DNA from: an uncultured Prevotellaceae bacterium | GTDB lineage: Bacteria > Bacteroidota > Bacteroidia > Bacteroidales > Bacteroidaceae | Direction: 5' to 3' | Assembly (NCBI GenBank): GCA_902769705.1 | Contig: CACXPX010000022.1 | Location: forward strand, 1-64,000 | DNA length: 64,000 nucleotides | Shown: piece by piece, positions 47,401-57,100 of the stretch | Layout: each line of letters begins with the position of its first letter | How positions within the stretch are numbered: the first letter of the stretch is position 1 | The notes under the pieces: model-generated | The model's input: only the letters and a program-made list of their open reading frames with translations | Database searches by the model: none | What the model was told of the DNA's origin: nothing | Made by a program: the position numbers and the translations under genes

Positions 47401-48884
47401 GTGATGATGTGGAGATGCTGATTGCTCAGTCGAATAATACCGAGAGTATGTGTACAAGGGCTATGCGCACCTTGCCGCTGAACATCCGTAGTGGACTCAC
47501 TTCTTTCCGTTTCAAAGATTCTGTCGCGCAGACAGCCGCAGAAGCCGCTTTTGATAGAGAATCACCTTCCGGTATCCTCACGCTACGCGAGTTGGTGGAA
47601 GCTACAAAAGAAGACTTTGCTGTGTTTAACAGTAATGCAACGGGACTGCAATACTTCCCAGAGTTCCGCTACTTCACAGCTACGACGACACTCGAAGAAG
47701 GCATGATTTCAGGGTTAGACAAGTTGAGTGAATTACAACTGCCGAAAAAACTCAAGACCATAGATACTAACGCATTCAACGGTTGCGCCAGTTTGGAAGA
47801 AATCACTCTGCCCGCTACTTTCACAACATTGAACGAAGGCGGACTCTTCGGCTCAGGCATCAAGGACGTGCTCGTGAATCCCAAACACGAGACGATGAAG
47901 AGCATTGCTGGTGCACTTTATCAAACCGATAGCGATGGCAAACTCCACTTGGTGGCTTATCCGCCAGGACGTGGTGAGGAGAATGCAACCATCAGCACAC
48001 CGCTTCACTTCATCGACGACTACGCTTTCTATAAGATTCCGAGTCTGCAGAACGTCTATATCGACAACTGTCTGCCTGAGGGCAACATGGTGGTGCCTGC
48101 TGCCGAAAGCATTCTTGCTCCAATAGTTCATGAGGATGAAAACGGCTTGATGGACATCTATGTCAACGACGGTTCCTATAACTCTATGCTCTTCTCAGAG
48201 TATGATAGTGATTGGTTCTGGGAAGGGGATTATTCTGACCAAGGCCATCTTCACATCTACTATCCGCTGAACATGACAAGTGCTGGTTGGGCAACGCTCT
48301 ACATTGGGTTCCCCACGCAACTGCCCGAAGGTTTCAGCGCATATGTGGTTACGTCCACCGATGATGAAAACCACCTCGCCACGCTGAAGAACATAGGCCG
48401 TGTGATACCAGGAACCACACCTGTGGTCATCAGGAATGTGGCTGGTTTGGAGCCGGGCGTATATCCGCTCACCCGATGGGATGGCAACGTGCCAAACGTG
48501 CCGAAATATGACAACCGCTTCGTGGGCACTTTCATCGGACAGGAAGGAAAGTGGGGTGTGCCTGTCTATCAAGAAGACGCCATCACCGGTAGCGTGCTCA
48601 CGCTTGGCCGGAACAGTGCGGGCGAGGTGGGCTTCTTCAAGTATAACGGCAAGGAGATTCCTCCCTATCGCGCATACCTTACTTATAATACGATAGCTGA
48701 GGCGAAGGGCTTGCAGTTTGTTATTGACGATATGATAGACTCCCAGACAACGCTTGTCAACACCCCAGCGGGCACTATTCAGCAGCCATCACCCGTCTAC
48801 GACATCATGGGTCGGCCATTGCAGGGCAAGCCAACGCGTCGCGGCATCTATATCAGCAACGGGAAGAAAGTTGTGGTGAAATAA
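44409..48884 (+). CDS. Secreted GLUG/BspA-type leucine-rich surface protein
   Basis: The 1491-residue protein has a signal peptide (MKKIILLSLLLALTMTKAFA). A GLUG-type module begins NGNENNPYLISTPAQLAKLA and includes CFGLFGYVKEGTVDGI. A second such module begins DGSAEKPYLIHTADQL (about residue 645). BspA-type LRRs follow (LSELQLPKKLKTIDTNAFNG, about 1110-1230) and the end is YDIMGRPLQGKPTRRGIYI..GKKVVVK. BspA-like proteins bind host or matrix molecules, so adhesion is inferred. An in-frame ATG at 44367 overlaps the preceding gene, but 44409 gives the signal peptide directly. Confidence 0.82.
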   Translation: MKKIILLSLLLALTMTKAFADEVAGFDGPTWYDYRADSYAGGNGNENNPYLISTPAQLAKLAYEVNVNGAEGYYKLAGNISLNERVDGERVLWVPIGISEDKPFKGTLTNPDGYVIENMMIKANSTETTSCFGLFGYVKEGTVDGIIMKDADIRVTDVSTQYCAGLICGELKDGHVKNCEVQGYITAKGIGFLSTTPTNVNFTTLTTPLKVCIGGVVGRSWNLYYQGTGTGSFISCVARVEINIDGASDSMTTLGAVAAGGVVGLSYGPVVDCHSVLTVTAKNLSAEEYSCLGGVVGYCYCNIDGSTMRIWHCSASGDMTVEDKSLTRTGGLIGCSTGYRSQLYMKYCATSVTLTGGHTLGGMIGQCYQDSGISNLSPRGVRLQNNLCSSYIDARNATYAGGFFGEVSCEKKFGYEYHEFTDVDDYNFFFGTMVKPTESTRYGTVLGYGHFKGTPTFKNFSYSGEMCSLQTNGMGYNLSRVGIYDGTMPDADGYSFFGINWGGGLTSDHPERAALFEDDITMCYTDNYIICGSLFYITNDRKTLYNANDVTIDFSIEDVKNSSTGERKAVFTVPDDVKCVKVVDKHLYPLDPGEVVVTVKWNGLQRKVHLDITYGQEWKGGSSVYFDNVYYDSQGNPSSSFANYNADGSAEKPYLIHTADQLNGVLHSVKYNKAGVHIKLANDIFFNTHLLQEDGTARSDAMKWDPIDLKANLDGNGKTIYGLYVNKVSTANNQSFGLFANLYGSVENLAIVDSHVEVDSEHEGINVGMLCGSMKDGASVSNCLMHGNVVSDANRGGLCGNAQADNISITDIFSCVHVCQPGWPPTVSSIDDYSGGVVCDVSWDVMERCFSTGRVEYNSAWSDGIVNTDYVIDCYYDAQMLDWPGSERDYALTTKQILSRKLYEGKEKWQQQEECYPMLKTFADTPYGKLLAMPVLFDGLDDDAPFFDSHYLNDDWAGNVNYIFEFPTEDVTWRALHGDTYIDVINDCGAASLVKETGDDVEMLIAQSNNTESMCTRAMRTLPLNIRSGLTSFRFKDSVAQTAAEAAFDRESPSGILTLRELVEATKEDFAVFNSNATGLQYFPEFRYFTATTTLEEGMISGLDKLSELQLPKKLKTIDTNAFNGCASLEEITLPATFTTLNEGGLFGSGIKDVLVNPKHETMKSIAGALYQTDSDGKLHLVAYPPGRGEENATISTPLHFIDDYAFYKIPSLQNVYIDNCLPEGNMVVPAAESILAPIVHEDENGLMDIYVNDGSYNSMLFSEYDSDWFWEGDYSDQGHLHIYYPLNMTSAGWATLYIGFPTQLPEGFSAYVVTSTDDENHLATLKNIGRVIPGTTPVVIRNVAGLEPGVYPLTRWDGNVPNVPKYDNRFVGTFIGQEGKWGVPVYQEDAITGSVLTLGRNSAGEVGFFKYNGKEIPPYRAYLTYNTIAEAKGLQFVIDDMIDSQTTLVNTPAGTIQQPSPVYDIMGRPLQGKPTRRGIYISNGKKVVVK

Positions 48885-48915
48885 TGATTATAACTCTTAA
48901 TCAATAAACAAAACT

Positions 48916-49476
48916 ATGAAAAAGATTATGTTTTTGTTTGTAGCCGCTATGATGGTTACAGCAAGTGCTGAGGCACAGAATCAACCCGCCGGCATACGAA
49001 TGGAAGTTGCCGAGGCAGAGACCGACCACGGTGAATACTCAATTTTCACTTACAAGGACAATGAGGAAACTTTCGGCTATTACCTTGGAGTTAGTGGGGT
49101 GACCCACGTTTTGGGGTTGATACGCGACGATATCACCGATGCTTCGTTCGACAGCATCAGGGAGGCTTGCCTCTGTCTTGGTTCTACGTCCGATGAGGCT
49201 TTTTCTATGATAGATACTATCCTTGACCTCTTCGATAAGGACGTGAATACCACCGTGGAGTTTAAAGGCCGAACGGCAACTGGCAGCGAACGCTTAGGCG
49301 AGCCAAACACAGTTGTCTGCGTCGTGCAGAAGAAACCTCTGGGCGGCAAGCGGTTGCAGTTCCTTTTCACAAAAGGACAGCGCCAGGCTCATGCCTATCT
49401 CACAAAGACGGTGCTCAAGGAACTCCGTGCGGAGTTCAAGATAGATAAGAAACTGCATCCCAAGCAGCATAGATAA
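48916..49476 (+). CDS. 186-residue secreted protein of unknown function
   Basis: A signal peptide (MKKIMFLFVAAMMVTASAEAQ, about 21 residues) is followed by a mixed alpha/beta domain with two Cys close together (EACLCLG) and a Lys-rich C-terminus (FKIDKKLHPKQHR). No family is recognised. It follows the LRR protein by 31 bases with no terminator between, so it is likely the last gene of the operon that begins at 39132. It could be a small periplasmic or outer-surface helper for the giants, but nothing in the sequence proves this. Confidence 0.65.
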   Translation: MKKIMFLFVAAMMVTASAEAQNQPAGIRMEVAEAETDHGEYSIFTYKDNEETFGYYLGVSGVTHVLGLIRDDITDASFDSIREACLCLGSTSDEAFSMIDTILDLFDKDVNTTVEFKGRTATGSERLGEPNTVVCVVQKKPLGGKRLQFLFTKGQRQAHAYLTKTVLKELRAEFKIDKKLHPKQHR

Positions 49477-49571
49477 CGATGAAAAAGCGTTCTCAGACGG
49501 TTTTCGGGGAACGTACAATAGTCGCAAGATGAAGGTGAAATAAAACGAGTTTTCGCGAAAGCAACTGCAAG

Positions 49572-49887
49572 TTGTCAAGAAAATTCTGAATTTCACCCCC
49601 ACGAGAAGGCCATCGGTTGAAAATTTTTTCCTTTCGTGGGCAATTATGCGAAAAAATGAGCATTTGCGGAAGTCGTTGAATATCAGCGACTTCCGTTTTC
49701 TTTACATCTTTTCGGCTCGTGAAAGCTATGCTTTTGGGTTGTCAGAGCTATGCTTTGAGGCTCTCACTTGTGGCAAATGAGCGGCTCAGATGCCGCAAAT
49801 GACAAGGTCAAAGGAAGTAAATATTCTTTACATAATTCTTTTCTAGATTGCATGGAAAAGTCGACAAAAATATGTCATGTTTTTTCA
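49572..49887 (+). repeat. Brick element, copy D (four bricks, ~316 bp)
   Basis: Same order as copies A and B: TTGTCAAG start, a 13-bp stem-loop with one wobble (49667-49695) followed by TTTTCTTT, bricks 49722-49809 (four instead of six), then TTCTTTTCTAGATTG. The two missing bricks and part of the right arm account for the shorter length. It fills the gap 49477-50163 together with the operator-like motifs at 49952-50010. Confidence 0.85.
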
Positions 49888-49951
49888 GCGTAAGGAAAAT
49901 AACAATACGATGAGGGGAAAATACATGAGTTTTCCTTGGTTTTAACATTAT

Positions 49952-50010
49952 TATGGACAAAAATAGGGATGTTTACCCGTTTTTTGTCCATTATCGACCA
50001 GTTTGTCCAT
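49952..50010. promoter_or_regulatory. Three TGGACAAA/TTTGTCCA sites upstream of the beta-barrel gene
   Basis: TATGGACAAAAA (49952-49963) and TTTTTTGTCCAT (49980-49991) form an inverted pair with an inner GGG/CCC match, and a third TTTGTCCAT follows (50002-50010). They sit 28-86 bases upstream of the -33 box and look like operator sites. Confidence 0.5.
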
Positions 50011-50037
50011 ACAACTGAAGAGGAAAAATGCAAAAAA

Positions 50038-50071
50038 TTTTGGAATGAGAGCATTTTTGTTATTACCTTTG
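50038..50071 (+). promoter_or_regulatory. Promoter of the beta-barrel gene
   Basis: TTTTG (50038-50042), spacer 21, TACCTTTG (50064-50071); the leader is about 85 bases, AT-rich. Confidence 0.72.
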
Positions 50072-50163
50072 CAACGTCAAAAGACAAAAGGAGACAAAAA
50101 CTCCTTCAAATAAAGAATTTATAAACAACAAACAATAAATAAAAAAATAAAGAACAAACAATT

Positions 50164-50838
50164 ATGAAAAAGATTTTCGCACTTATCGTTATTGTGGCAA
50201 TGTTTACAGCAAATGTTAACGCTCAAAACAAGAATTATTACAACACTCGTCACGAAATTGGTATTACTGTCGGTTCGGGCTCAACCTCAGAAATCCTCAG
50301 CGGCCTGGCCGACGCCACCAGCATGCTCGTCTCGGCAGCCGTCTCATCAGTTATGACTGGCGGCGCGGCAACAGGATACTATAATTATGGTGACGCCAAA
50401 TATATTCCCACTATAACTGCTGAATATTATTATCATGTCAACAAGTATATCGGTCTGGGCGGTTTCGTTGGTTTCAATGGACTCAACCGCGATATGTATG
50501 TTAACTGGAACGACAACGTCAACGGCACACATCACAAGGAGAAATCAGGCGAAGCCACACGCCGCAACCTGAGCATCATTCCCGGTGCGAAAATCGACTG
50601 GCTGCGTATGAAGAACTTCGGTCTCTACTCGAAAGCAGGTGTTGGTGTCACCTTCATGTACGAACATCAAAAAGACGATGAGGCGAACGGTCTCGACTAC
50701 AGCGACACCACTGTGATTCCGAACATCAACCTTTCGCTTCTCGGTATGGAGGCTGGCAGCGAGACCATCCGCGGCTTTATTGAAATGGGATTTGGTGAAC
50801 AGGGTATTCTTCTTGCTGGTGTGAAGTATAAATTCTAA
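50164..50838 (+). CDS. Small outer membrane beta-barrel protein
   Basis: The 224-residue protein has a signal peptide (MKKIFALIVIVAMFTANVNAQ) and an eight-strand-like pattern: HEIGITVGSGSTSE, KYIPTITAEYYYHVNKYIGLGGFVGF, LSIIPGAKIDWLRMKNFGLYSKAGVGV, FIEMGFGEQGILLAGVKYKF with terminal Phe. Between the first strands is a hydrophobic Ala/Ser stretch (LVSAAVSSVMTGGAATG). It fits porin-family/OmpA-like small barrels. It is monocistronic with its own promoter and terminator and stands between two operons of secreted giants. Role unknown. Confidence 0.78.
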   Translation: MKKIFALIVIVAMFTANVNAQNKNYYNTRHEIGITVGSGSTSEILSGLADATSMLVSAAVSSVMTGGAATGYYNYGDAKYIPTITAEYYYHVNKYIGLGGFVGFNGLNRDMYVNWNDNVNGTHHKEKSGEATRRNLSIIPGAKIDWLRMKNFGLYSKAGVGVTFMYEHQKDDEANGLDYSDTTVIPNINLSLLGMEAGSETIRGFIEMGFGEQGILLAGVKYKF

Positions 50839-50867
50839 TCATCCCGATTATTTTGTCGTTGACAGTC

Positions 50868-50902
50868 AAAGAGCCTTTTTGGAATCCAAAGAGGCTCTTT
50901 TG
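50868..50902 (+). terminator. Terminator of the beta-barrel gene
   Basis: AAAGAGCC pairs with GGCTCTTT (8 bp), and inner TTTGG/CCAAA can extend the hairpin; TTTTG follows. Confidence 0.78.
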
Positions 50903-51009
50903 CATTTGTTTTAAATGAGTACTAGTCCCAATTGTCTTGGTTTGTCAAAAAGTGAACACCCCACATTATTAAAATATAACAAAACTGCCTTAGTTTGCAA
51001 AAAAATGAG

Positions 51010-51017
51010 TAACTTTG
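51010..51017 (+). promoter_or_regulatory. -7 element TAACTTTG for the giant gene
   Basis: An exact TAnnTTTG match 99 bases before the ATG at 51117. No TTTG at the right -33 distance. Confidence 0.55.
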
Positions 51018-51116
51018 CAGCAGATTTATTGCTATTACAAATAGAAACTAGTTGCACAACTTGATAAGGAAAGACCTGTACTTTGTCAATCTGAAATCAA
51101 ATAACGCCCAAACGAT

Positions 51117-54100
51117 ATGAATAATAAGACTCTATCCACAATCCTGTCGCTCCTATTGCTCTTCTTGGCAATGGGTGTCCAGGCACAGGAAACCTCAGTT
51201 TTTAGTGGCGGTTCGGGAACGAGCGATGACCCGTACCTCATTACAACGCAAGATGACTGGCGGCAAATAGGCCAGCATCTCGATGCATGCTTCAAACTGA
51301 TGCAGGATATCACGGTTTATTCCTCTCCTGCTTCAGACACCGAAAATGCATTCAGCGGAACGTTCGATGGTAACGGACATACCATCACAGCTAACATTAT
51401 AGAACAGGATTCGCCCTATGCAGCCCTATTCAGTTATGTAGCGGGAGGCACTATCAGGAACCTGCACGTCCAAGGCACTATCACTGGTGGCAACTACACG
51501 GCGGGTCTGGTGGGCATCTTTGCCGCCCCCAATAGCTTGATTGAGAACTGCCACGTGTCAGCAACCATCACCGGAAACAACGAGCGTACGGCAGGTTTTG
51601 TGGCTTCTACCAACTCAAGGAATCTCACCATTCGCGGTTGTTTGTTTGATGGAAAACTCATCGGAACGGGCAGCGGCACCACTTACGGCGCATCGTTTGT
51701 GGCGGAGAGAATAGAGAATGGCTATAATGGTGTTGCAGGCCTGACTATAGAAGACTGCGTGGAGAAAGGCACCTATACGGGCTTTACCCATGCTGGCCTG
51801 AACTATAACACTCAGGGCAATGCATCGGCCGTCACCACCACTCGAACTTACCACTCCCAGAACTGGGGTGAGGGCATTCGGGCTTATAGCATCAGTTCAG
51901 GAGGAGGCGATATAGTCATCGACTTCGGCGAGCCTTCCACCTATTTTAACGTTAGCGACATTGCTGTTTATAGTGAAGGATTTCGCCTGAATGGCTTGCG
52001 CTATGCAAAATCGGGTGCTACGGTGGCTTTCACCGCCACAGATGCGAACGGTTCTATGAGTTCAGTAATCGTGTCATCGGGCACAATCTCCGGCTCAAAT
52101 GGCAATTTCTCGCTGACGCTTGATGCTTCTGATGCAACCATCACCGTTTATGATTTTCAAGGCAATGGCACGGCGGAGAGTCCGTATCTCATCCAGAATT
52201 CTGCCGATTGGGAGACGTTGGTGGCTTATGTGAAGGCTGGACAAATGACCGCAAGCTGTCATTACCTGCTGACGGGTGACATCTCGGTAAAGAACTCCAT
52301 CGGCACTAGCAATCACCCGTTCATCGGCAACTTCAGTGGCGGTGGCCACACCATTGACTGTAACCTCTTTAATGCTAATGGAACGGCAGCGCCCTTTGCT
52401 TATATTAGTGGTGCCAGCATTGCCCATCTGCATGTGACTGGTAATATTACTGGCGGACTGCATACATCTGGCTTGGTGGGCTACACGATGAGTGGAACAA
52501 ATGTTATCACCGACTGCCACGTATCTGCAGCCATCGAGGCGCGTCCGCAGCAGGACATGATTGTTGTGGGAGGAATCGTTGGACATGCCAAGTCGGCAAC
52601 GAACACCGTCATTGGTTGTCTGTTCGATGGACGTATAGCTGCAAGCGCCAACTTGGACTTCAGCTATGCAGGCGCCATCATAGGTTGGTCGGATCACCCT
52701 AACAACAATCTGGTGAAGGACTGCATCGAGAATGCAACTTCTGGCACAGGTGAAGCCTACAGCGGATGGCTCAAGCATGTAGGTATGAACTACGACGATA
52801 CCCACAGTGCCTCTGCCGTGCGTACCCAGAATTGCTATACGCTGAAACAAAACTGGGGCGAGGTGAAACGCGCTTACAAAGTCGAAAGCCTCACTGATGG
52901 CTATGTGCCTGACTTCGGATCGTCTGTGGTCGAATATCCAACAACAGGCATCGTTGTGCGCAATTTAGGAGTGGGCACCGATGACATAGGGCTGAGCCTC
53001 AATGGCACATACTATGGTGGCAGTGGTGAGACGGTGCGTATCGCCCCTAATCTTCCTACAGGCTTCTCTTCCGTCTTTGCCAACAATACAGCTGTCTATC
53101 AGACATATCCCGAGTATATGCATCTGACAATGCCTTCTGCTGATGTCTACCTTTCGCTTGGAAAAGAGTGGACAGGCGCTGGTACGGAAGAATCGCCCTA
53201 TCTCATTGAGGATGCTGGAGATTGGCAACAGTTGGCTTATGAAGTGAATGTTGGTCGTGACACAAATGGTGAACACTTCCTATTGACCAAAGACATCGAC
53301 ATCTACATTCGTGTGGGCAACGATGAGCATCCTAGTTTCTCGGGTTCCTTTGATGGAGGCGGTCATACCATCACCGCTCATCTGTCGGGTGGTGAGAGCA
53401 CGGCACCCTTCTACAAGCTCAATGGCGGTACCATCAAGAACCTGCATGTGGCAGGTGAGATAGAGGGTGGACTGCACACTGCGGGCTTGGTGGGTGGCAT
53501 CCTCGGCAATGGGAACCAGAACTTGATTAAGAACTGCCGTGTATCGGCAACCATCACTTGTAGCAGCACTCATGTGGGTGGCTTCGTGGGAAATGCCTCG
53601 AGTTCGATGACTACCATTGAGGGCTGCTTGATGGACGGAAAAATCAAGGGAAAGGCTGGAAACACGCCCAACTACGTTGGGGTGTTCTTCGGTTGGTGTA
53701 CGGATGCCACGAAGCTGATGCTGAAGAACAGTGTGTCGATGGGTACATGCGAAGGCATCCACATCGACCTTGCTTGGAAGAATGGGAACTCGGTCACAGC
53801 CTCTTGTCCCGTGAGCAATACTTACTACGAGAAAAGATGTAGTTTTACGCTCGGTAAATTTTTCAACACGATTTCCACCCAGTCGACAGCACTGACGCTG
53901 AAATATGTGGAGCCTGGGGATACATATAGCGTTTCAGGCATCACGGTTTATGAAGATGCTGGCCTGATGTTTGGTAATCAGCGCATTGCTGGCCAAAACG
54001 AAGTGTTGACGTTTGGCGTTATCCCTGCCGACGGTTTCTCGGTTCAGAACGTGCAGGCTTCGAGCGGCACGCTGGTAAGCATGCCAGCGGCTGATACCGA

Positions 54101-57100
54101 GGTATATCATCTGACGATGGGTGCAGAGGATGTGGTCGTCAGGGCCACCGTCATGAGCACCTCGGACTTTGTTGGCAACGGAACGGAAGCCAATCCTTAT
54201 CTGATCGGGTCGAGCCCTGAGTGGGTGAAACTGGCTATCGACGTGGAGAACGGCACGACGTACAGCGGCAAGGTCTTCCGCCTGACTAACAACATCGACA
54301 CCGAGGGAATGCCGGTGGGAACGGAAGAACACCCGTTCAGCGGAACCTTCGATGGCGACAACCACATGCTGACCATGAATTGCGGTCATCAATATACACC
54401 CGTCACCAACACCATGGCTCCGTTCCTCTGGGTGAGCGGTGCCACCATCCGTCACCTGCACACAACTGGCACGTTGCACACTAACGGCCAGTATTCGGCT
54501 GGCATCGTTGCCCATATCAAAGGCAGCGGCTCGACAAACCTCTATGACTGCCACTCAGCGATGACCATCCACACGCTGAAGAGTGGCGACACATCGTTCG
54601 GAGGATTGGTGGGAGGTGTCAGCGAAGGTGCCGACACGCTGTTCATTGAGAAATGCTCGTTTAGTGGCAAACTCACCCAACACATGAATGCCACCAACTG
54701 CGGAGGCTTCGTGGGATGGTCGAGCGTGCCAGTGGTGATTACCAACGGACTCTTCGACCCACAAGGATGGACCTACTTCGAATCCATTCGCAGCGGCGCC
54801 ACTTTCGCCCGAATGAAAAAATACAGCGACCTGAGACTCACCGACTGCTATACGACCTATCATTTCGGAGAAATCAAGCAGGGCGTGTTCGTGATTGGCG
54901 ACATCGATATTGCAAAAGGTTGCACCTATGAGTTCCTGGGCGAACCCGAGGTGACCATTAATGGCAAGGATTACTATAAGAATGGTTGCTGGATACGACT
55001 CACCGCGTCGAATGGCTTGGCCTTCGACCACTGGGTGGATAACAACGGATGTTTTATCAGCGACCCGTGGACACGCGACGGTGTGCACCAACTGAAAGAC
55101 CTCACTTACAGACCTTCTATTGGCATTGCCACTACAGTAATCCCTGAACCTGAAACCGAACGCACATACTGGGGGGTTACCTATCGCTACCTCTCGCGTC
55201 GCGACTACCATTTCTATATTAGCGACGAAGACCGCATAGCCAAAGGCTGGACGTTTGAAAGCGGAGATAGTGATGCCAATATGATTGTCAAGAATGGCAG
55301 TGGCAAGGCTTCGGAAATCACAGCTGTCACGGGATATAAGGAGATCGACTATAACAGCGACGGTGTGCAAATTCACAACGACCTGGTGGGTGACTGGCGT
55401 AATCATACCCATCTGGGACTCATCGCCCCTCATGCCTTCCGTAATAGCAGTAAACTTGAAACGATGTATTTCAAGGATACCGACGCTAACAATTACAATA
55501 CGTTGCTCGATTTCGACTTCTTCATTGGCGAAGGTGCTTTTGAGGGTTGCTCGAACTTCAAGGAACTGAAGATGATGCAATACACCACTAGGGGCGACAA
55601 CCACTGGGAGGGCCTCAAGCCGACGCAGACGTTCTATGTGGCCGACGATGCCTTCACGGGTTGCACTAACCTGAAAATTAGCGCTCAGGTAGAGTTGTAT
55701 CAAGGATTCCTCAGCAGCAACACTTGGAAAAATCATCGTAGCCGTTTCATCATCTATGAGGCCACCACTGAAGACTTCACCGTTGAGGGTGTGCAGTACC
55801 ACTGGTATCGCGACGTGGCAACCGAAGACAATGCCGTGAAGAACGATGAGGCGGGCAAGGCCGACATGATGAAGCGCATAGTCAGCTGGAACGCTGATTA
55901 CCAGAAGTTTAATGCCGCCGACTTGCTCGTGACCAAGCCCGACTGTAATGTCTATTATGCTTATATCATGGGTGTGAAAAGCAGCGACATCGTCTCGAAC
56001 GGTGGCACCATGAAGATTTACAACGACCCAGGGGCATACTACAATTATAAGTGCATTTCGTTGGGACGCGATGCTATCGCAGGCAATACCGATGTGAAGA
56101 AGATTGAGTTCCATCAGACCAATGGTCGCTCAGAGAACTCTTACAGTGACTTGAAGATGGTCATTCCAAACGGTGCCCTGAAAGGCTGTACCAACCTTGA
56201 GGAATTCCGTTTGTACTACTACGTGAAAGACGGTGACGACCATTGGGAGTCGCTGGGTCCGGAGGATGTGATTCCTGGTGACAATATCTTCGGGGAACCG
56301 TCTGTTGAAGAGATGAAGACGATGAGCGATTCTGAGATTAAAGCCATGAGCTGGATGCCTAAGAACTTCCGCTTCATCGTCTCGCCCGACCGCTACCCTG
56401 AATTCCTCGATGATCCCAACTGGTATCCCTACCTTGACCTTGTCGAGCCACTTGACTTCGAGCCTAACGGTAAGATGCAAGACTTTAGCAAAGACGGACT
56501 CACCTACAGTTATATGACTTCACCGGGTGGTATCTTGCAAACTTCTCAGGTGGTTAGCCAGGATGTGTCATGGTGGACTGCACCGCGCATTGCCATCGAG
56601 GTGGCTATCATGGTGGCTACGCTGGGTTCTGCTATATCTGCCCATCCGTCGACCGCTGGTGTGCAGTACGCAGAGGCGGAACTAGCTCGGTTGGAAAAGG
56701 AGTTGCCGACAAAAATGGCTGCTATAAATGTCGCCGAGGAGGCAACAGAGCAATACAATCTCTTTGTCCAATATCTTGCTCCGGCCCAAAGGCAACTTTT
56801 TAAAGAAGGTTCTAACGAAATGATTTTAGATCTTTTGGACTATCTGCCAGGGTTGGAAGCTCTTCAAGACGGTGTTCTCTCTAGGATGGGGCCCAATTAT
56901 TTTAATACCCTCGTAGAGGCTGGCTTGATTGATTCGCAGAATAAAATATTCACCGAGGCAGGCGTGGAAGCATTTAAGAATCTCATTGTCACTGGAAGTG
57001 CTAATCAATATGGACCTGTACTTGATGCCTTACGAGCGGGCCTCAGGGGAATATCAAGTGCAGTGGTGGCCAGAGAGAGTGTGCCGAAATTTGCCTACGA

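Noticed and set aside
54555-56114. Long open frame antisense to the giant gene (also 58920-60290)
   Set aside because: Both overlap strongly supported GLUG/LRR coding sequence and show no protein features.
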